Shown here piece by piece: positions 26,040-34,393 of a stretch of 48,464 nucleotides of DNA (positions are counted from its first letter, which is position 1; the number at the start of each line of letters is the position of its first letter). Source of the stretch: Novosphingobium lindaniclasticum LE124 (lineage in GTDB: Bacteria > Pseudomonadota > Alphaproteobacteria > Sphingomonadales > Sphingomonadaceae); the NCBI RefSeq assembly GCF_000445125.1, contig NZ_ATHL01000114.1, positions 1 through 48,464 of the forward strand, given 5' to 3'. The position numbers were made by a program, and so were the translations under genes. Under the pieces are notes generated by a model. The model was not told the origin of the DNA, made no database searches, and saw only the letters and a program-made list of their open reading frames with translations.

Positions 26040-27170
26040 ATGCTGCACCAGCATCTGCAGCCTGCCGGCGCCGCGCCGGCAGGATTGCCTTCGCTCGCCC
26101 TGCCTGCCGAGATCCGCGCCGCGATCAAGGCCGGGGCCTGGATCGTCTTCAACGTCTCGGGCGGCAAGGATTCCTCTGCCGCCATGTTCGCCGTCTCGAT
26201 CGTGCTCGATCAGCTCGGCCATCCCCGAAACCGCCGCCTGGTCATCCATGCTGACCTCGGCCGCGCCGAATGGGATAGCACGCCCGCCATGGTCGAACGG
26301 CTTGCAACACTTGCGGATTTACCACTCTGCGTCGTGCGCCGCAATGCCGGAGACCTCTTCGACCGCTGGGCGCAGCGCTTCGAGAACGGCAAGCGCCGCT
26401 ACGAAGCCCTTGAAACCTACAACCTGATCGGGCCGTGGTCTTCGGCCTCGCTGCGCTTCTGTACCTCCGAGGCCAAGGCTCATGTGATCGGCCCGCACCT
26501 GGCGCGCACCCTGCGCGGCGAAACGATCATCAACGTGCTCGGCATCCGCCGCGATGAAAGCACCGCACGATCGAAGTCGCCGGAATGGAAAGCCGATACG
26601 CGCTACGCCGGTGCCGACAATTCCCATGGCACGCGCATGATGCTCTGGCATCCCATCGTCGAATGGACGACGGCCGAAGTCTTCGCGGCCCATGCCCATC
26701 TCGGCATCCCGCTCCACGAAGCCTATACCTGCTACTCCAGTTCGCGGCTTTCCTGCCGTTTCTGCGTCCTGCAGTCGATCGCCGATGCCCGCGCTTCAGC
26801 CAGCGCTCCTGCGAACCGCGATGCGCTGATCCACCTATGCGGTCTTGAGGCGCAATCGACCTTCTCGTTTCAGCCTGCACGCTGGCTTGCGGACACGGCT
26901 CCCGATCTTCTCCCACGCGACCTGCAGATCCGCATCGCGGCCGCCAAGATCGACGCCCAGCATCGGCGCGAGGCCGAGGGCGCGATGCCCAAGGGCCTGC
27001 GCTACGTGAAAGGCTGGCCACCGCGCTTGCCGACCCTGTCCGAGGCCGCGGCCATTGCCAAGGCCCGCGCGCCGATCCTCGCGCGCCACCACCTCGCCAA
27101 CCGCTTCCCGACAGCCCGCGCCGTGCGGGACCGCTTTGCCGACCTCATCGACCAGCGCCGCAGCGCCTGA
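26040..27170 (+). CDS. PP-loop ATPase, PAPS reductase / DndC-like
   Basis: A 376-residue member of the phosphoadenosine-phosphosulfate reductase fold. The PP-loop S40-GGKDS-S46 binds the ATP pyrophosphate. A later region carries GIRRDESTARSKSP and then three cysteines in the order C231, C239, C242 (C-x7-C-x2-C), which resembles metal- or sulfur-carrying clusters in DndC and related enzymes. True assimilatory PAPS reductases have a different C-terminal Cys motif. No dnd or ssp partner gene is nearby, so DNA phosphorothioation is not supported. Modification of nucleic acid or sulfur transfer is possible. It belongs to the unit 24728-27480. Confidence 0.75.
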   Translation: MLHQHLQPAGAAPAGLPSLALPAEIRAAIKAGAWIVFNVSGGKDSSAAMFAVSIVLDQLGHPRNRRLVIHADLGRAEWDSTPAMVERLATLADLPLCVVRRNAGDLFDRWAQRFENGKRRYEALETYNLIGPWSSASLRFCTSEAKAHVIGPHLARTLRGETIINVLGIRRDESTARSKSPEWKADTRYAGADNSHGTRMMLWHPIVEWTTAEVFAAHAHLGIPLHEAYTCYSSSRLSCRFCVLQSIADARASASAPANRDALIHLCGLEAQSTFSFQPARWLADTAPDLLPRDLQIRIAAAKIDAQHRREAEGAMPKGLRYVKGWPPRLPTLSEAAAIAKARAPILARHHLANRFPTARAVRDRFADLIDQRRSA

Positions 27171-27192
27171 CCCAACGCGAAAGGATACTGCC

Positions 27193-27480
27193 ATGACTGC
27201 TTTCAACGAACATCCCACCATGTCCCAGGCCGAGGCCGTTGCGCTCGGCTTCGCCGGCTTCAACGACGTGCCGCACAAGCCGATCGACGTCCCCGATGGC
27301 GAATACACCATCACCGCACGTACCAGCGACGGCCGCCGCGTCACCTTCTGTTTCCTGCCCGATCGCGAGCGCAGCCCTGCCGGGTTCGTTGACATTCAGT
27401 ACCACGACGTTATCTGGACAGTCTGCGCCGACCGCAAATTTGTAGTAGGGTCGGTGATGGACGCCCACGGTAGGCAGTAA
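27193..27480 (+). CDS. hypothetical protein, 95 aa
   Basis: A small protein of unknown family with a probable beta-sheet core (DGEYTITARTSDGRRVTFCFLPD and VDIQYHDVIWTVCADRKFVVGSV). GAAAGGATACTGCC precedes the ATG. It ends the preceding gene group. Its stop codon lies inside the left arm of a 19-bp inverted repeat at the edge of the recombinase element. The natural C-terminus could therefore have been changed by insertion, but the length and composition give no sign of that. Confidence 0.6.
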   Translation: MTAFNEHPTMSQAEAVALGFAGFNDVPHKPIDVPDGEYTITARTSDGRRVTFCFLPDRERSPAGFVDIQYHDVIWTVCADRKFVVGSVMDAHGRQ

Positions 27481-27536
27481 TCAGGCTGGCCGTAGCGCTG
27501 ACCCAAGAGCTGGCGAAGGCCAGCCTTATTACTGCC
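27473..27536 (+). repeat. 19-bp inverted repeat at the left edge of the recombinase element
   Basis: The left arm 27473-27491 (GGCAGTAATCAGGCTGGCC) and right arm 27518-27536 pair over 18 of 19 positions around a 26-base spacer. The left arm contains the stop codon of the preceding gene. No T-run follows, so a terminator is unlikely. Three words of this site (GGCTGGCCG, CTGGCGAA, ATTACTGC) recur in the same order at 33061-33113, beyond the last recombinase gene. A recombinase-binding or attachment site is the preferred reading. Confidence 0.6.
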
Positions 27537-27572
27537 GGGCCATCGGGTGCATCGGTGTGAAGGTCAGCTTCC

Positions 27573-27595
27573 GGGTGGGGGGTCCGGGGGGAGGG
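27573..27595 (+). other. G-rich tract before the recombinase operon
   Basis: Four G-runs (three, six, six and three) separated by T, TCC and A occupy 27573-27595, and the GTG start of the first recombinase is ten bases further. It meets the usual sequence rule for a G-quadruplex. Unlike the backbone leaders it contains pyrimidines and has no following hairpin. The terminal GGGAGGG may serve as ribosome-binding site. Confidence 0.5.
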
Positions 27596-27605
27596 TTTCG
27601 CGCCG

Positions 27606-28955
27606 GTGTCGACCATCATTGTTTGCGAGCGCCGCGCGGCCAAGGGTCTCGACGCGCATGTGCCACTGATCCTGTGTGGTGACGCGCTCTATGATCGCGA
27701 TCTGGATCGCTTCTTTCTCGACCTACCGCTGTCGGGGGTCCGTTCGCGTCATTCGCTTCGCGCCTATGCTTATGATGTCGCGGTCTGGCTTCGCTTTCTC
27801 GATGCCTGTGGGAAGACGGTGTGGGAAGCAACCCGCGATGATGTATCCGCCTATCATCGTGAGCGACGACTCGATGAGGCTGATCACCGGATCATGGCGG
27901 CAAGTTGGAACCGGGCTGTGGCTAGCCTCGATCGCCTTTACCGCTGGGGCGAGGAACATGGTCTGATCGCCGAGGTGCCGTTCAGCCGGCGCGCCGTGTG
28001 GCGACCGGCCCAGGGAGGCCGGCGCGGCATGATCGCGGCGCGCAACGACGCCTATGAACGTGTTGCCAAGCGATCGGACGTGCGGTTCGTCACGATGGAA
28101 GACTACCGCGTCTTCCGCGAGATCGGCCTGCGCGGCCTTACCTCTGACGGCACGGAGCGCCCCGGTGCTCGCGATCGTAACGGGCTGCGCAACGCGCTGT
28201 TTGCTGATCTTCTCGTCACCACCGGCCTGCGCCTCGAAGAGGCGTCGTGCCTGCTCGCTGCCGAGCTTCCTTCGATCGACCGCGACGGCAACCGGGCCCA
28301 GCAGCTCTGGCTGCCTCTCCCGCCGCCGCTCACCAAGGGCGACCGAGGACGCAGCGTTCTGGTTCCGCGCCGGCTGCTGCGTCAGATCGCAGCCTATGTC
28401 GCCATCGAGCGTGCCTCGGGATTGGCCAAGTTCGCCGCGCGCGACGGTGTCACCAAGTTCGCCCGACCGATCCCTGTCACCCGCGCCGGTCTCGACCGCA
28501 TGCGCGATGTCTGCACACCGGAGGAACGATGCCGCCTAATCCTGTGCGACGAGGATGGAACGCCCTGCGAGCCAGCGGCGCTATGGCTGACCGAGGTCGG
28601 GCAGCCTGTCCGCCCTAACTCGTGGGAGGTGATTTTCACCCGCGCCTGCAAGCGGTGCGCGGAGAATGGCTTCCCGCTGTCGATCAGTCCGCACCAGCTT
28701 CGCCACGCCTTCGCCGTCCATATGCTCGCATTGCTGATCCAGCAGCGGCTGCGCGAAGCGGCATTGCCAGCGGGACCAATGGAGAGCTATCGGCTGATTT
28801 TGGGCGATCCGCTGCAACAGGTACAACGCCTGCTCGGCCACGCGAGCCTCACCACCACCTATATCTACCTCGACCATATAGCGACCCGCGCCGATACGGT
28901 GGATGCTGCCGTCGAGGAGTTGCTCGCGCTGCTGCCGGGACAGCAGGGCGCATGA
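27606..28955 (+). CDS. tyrosine recombinase 1 of the trio, full catalytic set
   Basis: A 449-residue tyrosine recombinase with an N-terminal SAM-like core-binding domain (LRAYAYDVAVWLRFLDACGK) and a C-terminal catalytic domain. Catalytic residues are present: R209 in TTGLRLEEA, H363-QL-R366 in SPHQLRHAF, H412 in LGHASLTTT, and Y421 in YIYLD. The GTG at 27606 is the most upstream plausible start. It overlaps the second gene by four bases (ATGA at 28952-28955). It is expected to cut and join the element ends and may be the only fully active member. Confidence 0.85.
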   Translation: MSTIIVCERRAAKGLDAHVPLILCGDALYDRDLDRFFLDLPLSGVRSRHSLRAYAYDVAVWLRFLDACGKTVWEATRDDVSAYHRERRLDEADHRIMAASWNRAVASLDRLYRWGEEHGLIAEVPFSRRAVWRPAQGGRRGMIAARNDAYERVAKRSDVRFVTMEDYRVFREIGLRGLTSDGTERPGARDRNGLRNALFADLLVTTGLRLEEASCLLAAELPSIDRDGNRAQQLWLPLPPPLTKGDRGRSVLVPRRLLRQIAAYVAIERASGLAKFAARDGVTKFARPIPVTRAGLDRMRDVCTPEERCRLILCDEDGTPCEPAALWLTEVGQPVRPNSWEVIFTRACKRCAENGFPLSISPHQLRHAFAVHMLALLIQQRLREAALPAGPMESYRLILGDPLQQVQRLLGHASLTTTYIYLDHIATRADTVDAAVEELLALLPGQQGA

Positions 28956-30739
28956 GCGGGCGTCCCCGAAAGGGCCGTCCTGTGATCTTCGCGTCGATCA
29001 CGCCGGAGCCACAGAAGCCCGATCCGGTACTCGGCCTTAAGTTCACCATCGAGGCGCGATATGGCGGCACGGTCCTGGTCGATATGACAAGGTTCAATCC
29101 TCGCCCGCTAGCGATCGCCTTTGCCGGCGCACTGCGACGATTGGCCGCGCTCGGCGGCCCCTTGGGAGCCGCCACGACTGTCAGACAGTATGGGTATGGC
29201 TATCGGCGGTTTTTCGCCTGGCTGGGTGACCAAGCTCCCGAGGTGGTCGGTCCCGGTGATCTGCGTGCGATCCACATCGATGGCTTCGCGGAAGCGCTCG
29301 AACGGAGCGGGATACGCGCGGGAACTTGTCACGGAACGGTCAGCATGATCGTCAACACGCTACGCGTAATCGAAGCCGACGGGCGCGACTGGATCGCGCC
29401 CGATCTGCAAAAGCGGCTACGCTATATTCTGGCCACCTCGGTCGGCTGTTCGACCCCGCGCGATGCGTACAGCCCATTCGTAGCGCGAGCACTGCGCGAC
29501 GCAGCCCGGATTGACGTCGAAGCAATGTTTCGTCGTCTCCGCGTTGAGGATCGCACCGACGACGACAAGCCAGCAATCGTGAGTGCGCGAGCCAACGTTG
29601 AAGCGATCATCGCTCGCGATGGCTCTATCCTGACCGACCAGCGCGACATGGTAAACCTATATGCCTTGCACAGACGACACGGTTTGCCATCCGACGGGTT
29701 CAGCGCTTACATTCATGGCCGGCATCATTTACTTGGCTCCGATCTACCGTCTTTGCTCGTCATGCTCACGCTCGACACCGGTTTAGAGCCCGAGTGCCTA
29801 ACGGCGCTGACCGTGGACTGTCTCGCCAATGCACGTGCCGGCACTGTGGAACTGCGCTACCTGAAGCGCCGCGCGGGCGGCGCTGCGCACAAGAGTATGC
29901 GCGTCCGCGACGGCGGTAGCGGAACGCCCGGCGGGCTGATCCGCCGCCTGATCGACATCACCTCCGCCGCTCGTAAGCACCTGCCCGGCGATTGTCTCTG
30001 GACCTATCATCAAAAGGGAGGCCTTCGGACAGGTATCTCTCTTGGGAACATGCGCGTCACGGCCTGGGCCGCGCGGCACAATATTGTCGATGACGACGGC
30101 AAACCGCTCCACCTATTGCTTTCCCGGCTCCGCAAGACCCACAAGGCGCTGTGGTACACCAAAACTGAAGGCCACATGGCTCGCTTCGCTGTCGGACACT
30201 CCCGTGAGGTCGCCGCGCGGCACTATGCCGATCTCCCATCGCTCCGGCCCCTGCATGAGGCGACCGTCGCTGATGCGTTCCGCGAAGCGCTGGCTACGGC
30301 GATGCCGATCGTCCTTGCGCCTTCAGCCGAACAGGCGCTGCGCGAAGCGCCCGCACAGGCCTTGCCGCTGACGCCGGCGGGTACAGTGGGTTCGTTACTC
30401 GACGGCGAGCAGGATGTCTGGCTCGCAGCTTGCGCAGGCTTCTATAGTAGCCCCTTCACCGAAGCCGGATCGCCGTGCGTGCAGCCCTTCTGGGGTTGCC
30501 TCGATTGTCCCAACGCCGTCATCACCGCGCGCAAGCTTCCCGCCATTCTCGCCTTCCTCGCGTTCGTCGAAGAGCAGCGACGGGGCCTGCTGGCGAGCGA
30601 CTGGGCGGTCAAGTTCGGTCATGTCCATGCCCGCATTACCCGCCAGATCCTGCCGGCCTTCTCCGATATCGTAATCACCGATGCACGCCAGCAGATGAAG
30701 AACGAGCGGCTCTATTTGCCGCCGGAGGCACAAGGATGA
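28952..30739 (+). CDS. tyrosine recombinase 2 of the trio, degenerate active site
   Basis: A 595-residue integrase-like protein comparable in size to TnpB of Tn554. The N-terminal core-binding domain is visible (VRQYGYGYRRFFAWLGDQ). In the catalytic region the first Arg position reads TGLEPECL, Glu instead of Arg. The box equivalent to HxxR reads SRLRKTHK, and a C-terminal VGHSREVAARHY retains His and Tyr. A Cys pair near the C-terminus (FWGCLDCPNAV) is an added metal-binding-like motif also found in the third protein. It is probably an accessory or architectural recombinase. The ATG overlaps the preceding stop. Confidence 0.8.
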   Translation: MSGRPRKGRPVIFASITPEPQKPDPVLGLKFTIEARYGGTVLVDMTRFNPRPLAIAFAGALRRLAALGGPLGAATTVRQYGYGYRRFFAWLGDQAPEVVGPGDLRAIHIDGFAEALERSGIRAGTCHGTVSMIVNTLRVIEADGRDWIAPDLQKRLRYILATSVGCSTPRDAYSPFVARALRDAARIDVEAMFRRLRVEDRTDDDKPAIVSARANVEAIIARDGSILTDQRDMVNLYALHRRHGLPSDGFSAYIHGRHHLLGSDLPSLLVMLTLDTGLEPECLTALTVDCLANARAGTVELRYLKRRAGGAAHKSMRVRDGGSGTPGGLIRRLIDITSAARKHLPGDCLWTYHQKGGLRTGISLGNMRVTAWAARHNIVDDDGKPLHLLLSRLRKTHKALWYTKTEGHMARFAVGHSREVAARHYADLPSLRPLHEATVADAFREALATAMPIVLAPSAEQALREAPAQALPLTPAGTVGSLLDGEQDVWLAACAGFYSSPFTEAGSPCVQPFWGCLDCPNAVITARKLPAILAFLAFVEEQRRGLLASDWAVKFGHVHARITRQILPAFSDIVITDARQQMKNERLYLPPEAQG

Positions 30740-32898
30740 CCGCGCCCGCTCATGTCCGCGCGCTGGCATTCGACGATCGCCCAGTGCTGGCGAGCGCGCC
30801 GCTGAAGCCGGGCTATACCCGCGAGGAGCTATCGCGCGTCGGCGATCCAAGCTGGGATCTCGGTCCCGCTATCTTTCGTGAGAACACCCAGCGCACCCAG
30901 ATGATGGTGCATTTCGACTTGCTCGAACATGCCGATATGCAGGCCGCCATGCGCGCCTATCTCTATGCGCGCCTCAACGTCGATCTTCCCGGCTACGCCC
31001 CAAAGTTGCCGCCAACGTGTATCCGTCACGCGTTCGACCGCGCACGCCGTTTCTTCGCCTTCGTTCGCCTGAAGCTCAAACGGCTTGATCTTGCACGCAT
31101 CGATCCGGCGTTAGTCGATGCTTACGCCCGTCATCTTCGTGACGATCTCGCCCTCCTACCCGAAGTAGTCGGCCAACACCTGCAATCAGTCTCCCATCTC
31201 TATCACTATCGCGACCACTTGCCCAACGGTGGTCTCGCTTTCGAACCTTGGGCCGGACAGGCACCCGCTCGCGTCGCAGGCCACCGGTACGTCGTTGAGA
31301 ACCGCACGCCGCGATTTCCCGAGAATGTTATCGCCGCGCTGCTCGCCTGGTCATTGCGCTACGTCAGCATCTTCGCCTACGACATCCTGGCGGCTCGAGA
31401 GGCGCTCGATCGTCTCGAGGCGCGCCGCACCCGGCTGCTCGCCATCGAGCGTCGACTGCCGAACTCGGAGCGGCGACGGCGACAACATGCTCGCCTCGAG
31501 CGCCATCTCGCCCGCCGAGCGCGGCAAGGCCGTGGCGTGCCGATTTGGGGTATGCAAATCTGGGCCGCAAAGAACAGCAACGTCGGCGCGCAGAAAGCAA
31601 CGCCGACGATTAACTACCATCTTCTCGAGCTTCACGCCTGTGTCGATGCTGCGGCGGAGCCGGCCATGAGCTTCCGAATCGACAGGCGTTCGCGCGCCAT
31701 TATCGCGGCTGCCGTCGCCAACCTCGGTGTCGAAACAGGCGGAATGGACACGCCGATCTCAATTGATCCCGACAGTGGTCAGCCCTGGTGCGCGCGCTTC
31801 GACGTGAAGACTCTCGCACGTGAAGAGCAGATGCTTCAGGTCGCTGCCTATATAGTGTGCGCCTATCTCACCGGCATGCGCGACTCCGAGGTCCAGGCGA
31901 TGCGGCTCGGTTGCCTCTCGATTGAGCGCAGCGAGGACGGCCTGCTCGAGCGATTCCGTATTCGATCGACCATCTATAAGCGTCGCGCAACCACAGGTGA
32001 GGCGGCAAGCTGGGTAACGATAGAGCCGGTAGCAGACGCCATAGCGGTGCTCGAACGCCTGGCGTCGGCAAGGTCGACACGCTCCGGTGGCAGCGATACG
32101 CTTTGGCCAGCATTACGCTCCAGTTCCGGCAGGACGCATCTGTCAGTTGATGTGATACGCCATCTCAACGCGTTTCGCGATCACGTCACCACCGCCTTCG
32201 GCAGCGCCGACATGCCGATCGTCCCGGCCGGACCCGATGGCAAGCCATGGCACATCACACCGCGCCAGTTTCGTCGCACCATCGCGTGGCATATCGCTAA
32301 CCGTCCTTTCGGCACCATCGCCGGCATGATCCAGTATAAACACGCCTCGGTTGCCGCTTTCGATGGCTATTCCGGAACCAGCAGATCCGGGTTTCGCGCC
32401 GAAGTCGAGGCAGAGCGCCAGCTTGGGCAGCTTGATGACCTGTTGGATTATTTCGACCGACGGCGAGGCGGCGCATCGCTTGGCGGTCCGGCAGGACCGC
32501 GCATCGCGCGGACTCTCGACGAGGCCGCGGACGCACTCGGTCCTTTGCCTGCCATGATCGCCGACCGAGCAAGGTTACGTGTGATGCTCGCCAGCGTCGC
32601 GCGTACCCTCCATGTTGGGCAGCTCGCCGATTGCTTCTTCGATCCTGCGACGGCGCTCTGTCTTAAGCGCGTGACGACCCGCGATCCCTCGCAGCCGCTT
32701 ACCGCGCTATGCGAGCCGACCCGCTGCCCCAATGCCTGCATCACCGCGCGCCATAGGCCGGCATGGGAACGCGCGGCTGTCGATGCCAAGTCGCACTTAC
32801 GCGAGCGACGCATATCCGATCTCCAGCGTCAGGCCCTCCGGAACGAACTTGACCGTCTGAATGCGGTAATTGCCGGGATCGATCCTCGCGAGCCGTAG
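30736..32898 (+). CDS. tyrosine recombinase 3 of the trio
   Basis: A 720-residue integrase-like protein. The catalytic domain keeps the first Arg (YLTGMRDSEVQ) and a TPRQFRRT box, but the usual LGH is IQYKHAS and the residue at the Tyr position is inside AAFDGYSG, so the active site is altered. A basic segment at about 230-270 (RRTRLL, RRRRQHARLERHLARR) suits DNA binding. It ends with a Cys motif, LCEPTRCPNACITARH, that resembles the CLDCPNAVITARK of the second protein; the shared tail points to common descent. Translation is coupled by an ATGA overlap at 30736-30739. Confidence 0.8.
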   Translation: MTAPAHVRALAFDDRPVLASAPLKPGYTREELSRVGDPSWDLGPAIFRENTQRTQMMVHFDLLEHADMQAAMRAYLYARLNVDLPGYAPKLPPTCIRHAFDRARRFFAFVRLKLKRLDLARIDPALVDAYARHLRDDLALLPEVVGQHLQSVSHLYHYRDHLPNGGLAFEPWAGQAPARVAGHRYVVENRTPRFPENVIAALLAWSLRYVSIFAYDILAAREALDRLEARRTRLLAIERRLPNSERRRRQHARLERHLARRARQGRGVPIWGMQIWAAKNSNVGAQKATPTINYHLLELHACVDAAAEPAMSFRIDRRSRAIIAAAVANLGVETGGMDTPISIDPDSGQPWCARFDVKTLAREEQMLQVAAYIVCAYLTGMRDSEVQAMRLGCLSIERSEDGLLERFRIRSTIYKRRATTGEAASWVTIEPVADAIAVLERLASARSTRSGGSDTLWPALRSSSGRTHLSVDVIRHLNAFRDHVTTAFGSADMPIVPAGPDGKPWHITPRQFRRTIAWHIANRPFGTIAGMIQYKHASVAAFDGYSGTSRSGFRAEVEAERQLGQLDDLLDYFDRRRGGASLGGPAGPRIARTLDEAADALGPLPAMIADRARLRVMLASVARTLHVGQLADCFFDPATALCLKRVTTRDPSQPLTALCEPTRCPNACITARHRPAWERAAVDAKSHLRERRISDLQRQALRNELDRLNAVIAGIDPREP

Positions 32899-33060
32899 GC
32901 CCGGCAGCATCGCTAACCTCTTCACCAAAACTACGCCTTCCCGACTCATCCTGTTCCCGGTTTCTCATTTACCGCCATCCCCGCGCCCGTGCCGAAAGAG
33001 TACCCTTCAGCCGACCCCGGGGGTTCTGAAAGTCAGCGAGAAAATGACCGAAATAAGAAT

Positions 33061-33113
33061 GGCTGGCCGATCTCGAAATGGTGGTTTACTGGCGAATGTT
33101 GACAGATTACTGC
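33061..33113 (+). repeat. candidate right end of the recombinase element
   Basis: GGCTGGCCG at 33061-33069, CTGGCGAA at 33089-33096 and ATTACTGC at 33106-33113 repeat, in direct orientation, the words found at 27484, 27510 and 27528. The intervening bases differ. A match of three ordered words with a drift of at most two bases is unlikely by chance. Unlike the left site, the outer inverted arm is not preserved here. Confidence 0.5.
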
Positions 33114-33169
33114 ACGTTGCCTTCGATGTGGCGCATCGCCGACAACGAAGTTTTTCTACCGGTCTGCAA

Positions 33170-33188
33170 GCGCCCCGTTGCGGACATT
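33170..33188 (+). repeat. 19-bp word, repeated at 33906-33924
   Basis: GCGCCCCGTTGCGGACATT occurs here and at 33906-33924 with one change (A to G at the 15th base), in direct orientation 736 bases apart. The pair brackets the exported-protein gene. Words of this kind are frequent in sphingomonad intergenic DNA as far as I recall, so a special role is not claimed. Confidence 0.55.
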
Positions 33189-33221
33189 AAGCAAGGCGGC
33201 TCAGATCAGTGCCGCATCACA

Positions 33222-33692
33222 TCATTTGAGGCGAGGGAACTTCAGAAATGGGCTCACTCGCTGCATGGTAGCGTCTACCTCAAGCGTCATACAAAGTTCC
33301 CGTCTCTCGGCCAGACAGTTTTCGGGGGCAGAAGGTTCGTTAACCGCTATAATCTGCAGTTCTGCATCCCCTCCAGCGCTATGTTTGGAAGACGCTCCGC
33401 CAAGGCTTACATATGACTGCTTACCTTTCTGATTAATGATCTGGAAATACTTGAACCCTGCCACCTTGCTGAGTTCTGCTGCCCGATAGAGTGCAATATT
33501 AAAAGCGCTGCCTTCCGGAGCCCTTCCGTTGACACCGGCTATTACTTTCCATGAATTTTGACCTATCAATTTGTCTTTATATCCACCAAACATACCCCAT
33601 CGTTGATACTTCACTTGGCGAATATCTTGCGCTGGCAAGGTGGACGGAACAGTAATTAAACCCATCACTGCAGCCGCTATCAAATATCGCAT
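33222..33692 (-). CDS. exported protein, CC0125/CC1285-like
   Basis: A 156-residue protein with a cleavable signal peptide (MRYLIAAAVMGLITVPSTLPAQ, shown here as a Lys/Arg-poor start, hydrophobic core and AQ cleavage region at about 21-22). The mature part has GGYKDKLIGQNSWKV, then ALYRAAELSKVAGFKYFQII. That order is typical of CC0125/CC1285-type envelope proteins of alphaproteobacteria. There is no lipobox Cys, so it is probably periplasmic. It runs opposite to the recombinases and may be a passenger of the flanking host DNA. Function unknown. Confidence 0.65.
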   Translation of the reverse strand: MRYLIAAAVMGLITVPSTLPAQDIRQVKYQRWGMFGGYKDKLIGQNSWKVIAGVNGRAPEGSAFNIALYRAAELSKVAGFKYFQIINQKGKQSYVSLGGASSKHSAGGDAELQIIAVNEPSAPENCLAERRELCMTLEVDATMQRVSPFLKFPRLK

Positions 33693-33947
33693 GATGCCCC
33701 CGATTTTTCAGCTATTTGGCCGTCACGATTGGCCAACCCCTCTCGTCAAATATCATCGGTAATTCTGGATTGCGACCCTTATCCAGCGACCCTAAGCTCA
33801 CGGTCCGCTCACCACCCCTTTCGGCCTTTCCCGGCGCGGCCATGGGCATCGGTCAGCGGAAGGGCGGCTTACCGCAGCGCGGCAAGAAAAGCGGTCTGGC
33901 GGCTCGCGCCCCGTTGCGGGCATTCCAAATCACGGTATGTGAATGCA

Positions 33948-34277
33948 ATGATCGAGCGCGTATTCGTTCCTGCCGCCGCCACAATCTTGAGCCTCGGCTT
34001 TTTTCTGGCGGGCTTGATCGCGGTCGCTCTCATTTTTTTCAATACCGCGATGCCATGCAGGCCGGAAAGCGTATTCTACACAATCACGCGGATCGGGGCG
34101 GTGATAGCTCTGTTCGCAGGCGCGGTTCTGATGGAGAGATTGAAACTCGCGCCCTCCACCCGGAAGTTTATGGTCGGCCTTGCTATACCTCTGCTCGCAG
34201 TTGGACTCCACGCCGTTGCGATGAAGCAGGATGCAAATGCCCAAAGGTCATGCCTCGCGCAGAGGAATGGCAACTGA
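33948..34277 (+). CDS. small inner-membrane protein, 109 aa
   Basis: A hydrophobic protein with about three transmembrane segments: AAATILSLGFFLAGLIAVAL, ITRIGAVIALFAGAVLM, and FMVGLAIPLLAVGLHAVAM. The C-terminus is polar (KQDANAQRSCLAQRNGN). The ATG at 33948 is preferred; an in-frame GTG at 33939 is possible. No strong ribosome-binding site is visible, and the longer upstream reading in this frame is unlike protein. The family is not recognised. Confidence 0.55.
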   Translation: MIERVFVPAAATILSLGFFLAGLIAVALIFFNTAMPCRPESVFYTITRIGAVIALFAGAVLMERLKLAPSTRKFMVGLAIPLLAVGLHAVAMKQDANAQRSCLAQRNGN

Positions 34278-34393
34278 CCACCCAACACGGCCGTAATATG
34301 GCTCAATTCGAAACGCCAAATCTTGCCATCTGTTGAAGGGCTCAGACGAGTGCCGGTAGGCATGAGCAAATGACACGCCGAGCACGATGAACT

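Larger units (their letters stand above)
27473..33113 (+). mobile_element. candidate element of three tyrosine recombinases, no cargo
   Basis: Three co-directional tyrosine recombinase genes with 4-base overlaps fill the interval. The left edge has a 19-bp inverted repeat; the right edge at 33061-33113 shares GGCTGGCCG, CTGGCGAA and ATTACTGC with it in the same order and nearly the same spacing (offsets 0, 26, 44 against 0, 28, 45). Three-recombinase operons are known in RIT elements and GInts and, in part, in Tn554. The large second and third proteins here fit the Tn554/GInt style better than RIT. The exact ends are inferred. Confidence 0.55.
32899..33221. other. right flank of the recombinase element, no supported gene
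   Basis: A stretch of 323 bases. It holds the candidate right end at 33061-33113 and a 19-base word at 33170-33188 that recurs at 33906-33924 with one mismatch. Open frames across it have no ribosome-binding site and run antisense into the exported-protein gene at 33222. No hairpin with a T-run was seen after the last recombinase. Confidence 0.5.

Noticed and set aside
26040..27170. DNA phosphorothioation (dnd) locus
   Set aside because: Only a DndC-like PP-loop protein is present; no DndA, DndB, DndD, DndE or Ssp-type partner is seen nearby.
27473..27536. Reading the 19-bp inverted repeat as a terminator for the preceding gene
   Set aside because: The 26-base loop is long, no T-run follows, and the stop codon lies inside the left arm; the words recur beyond the recombinase genes.
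32870..33416. Plus-strand frames after the third recombinase as a fourth small gene of a GInt-type operon
   Set aside because: They lack a ribosome-binding site, run antisense into the exported-protein gene and show no HTH or other family pattern.
33716..34336. 206-codon plus-strand frame overlapping the small membrane protein
   Set aside because: Its composition is irregular, while the other frame has three clear transmembrane segments.
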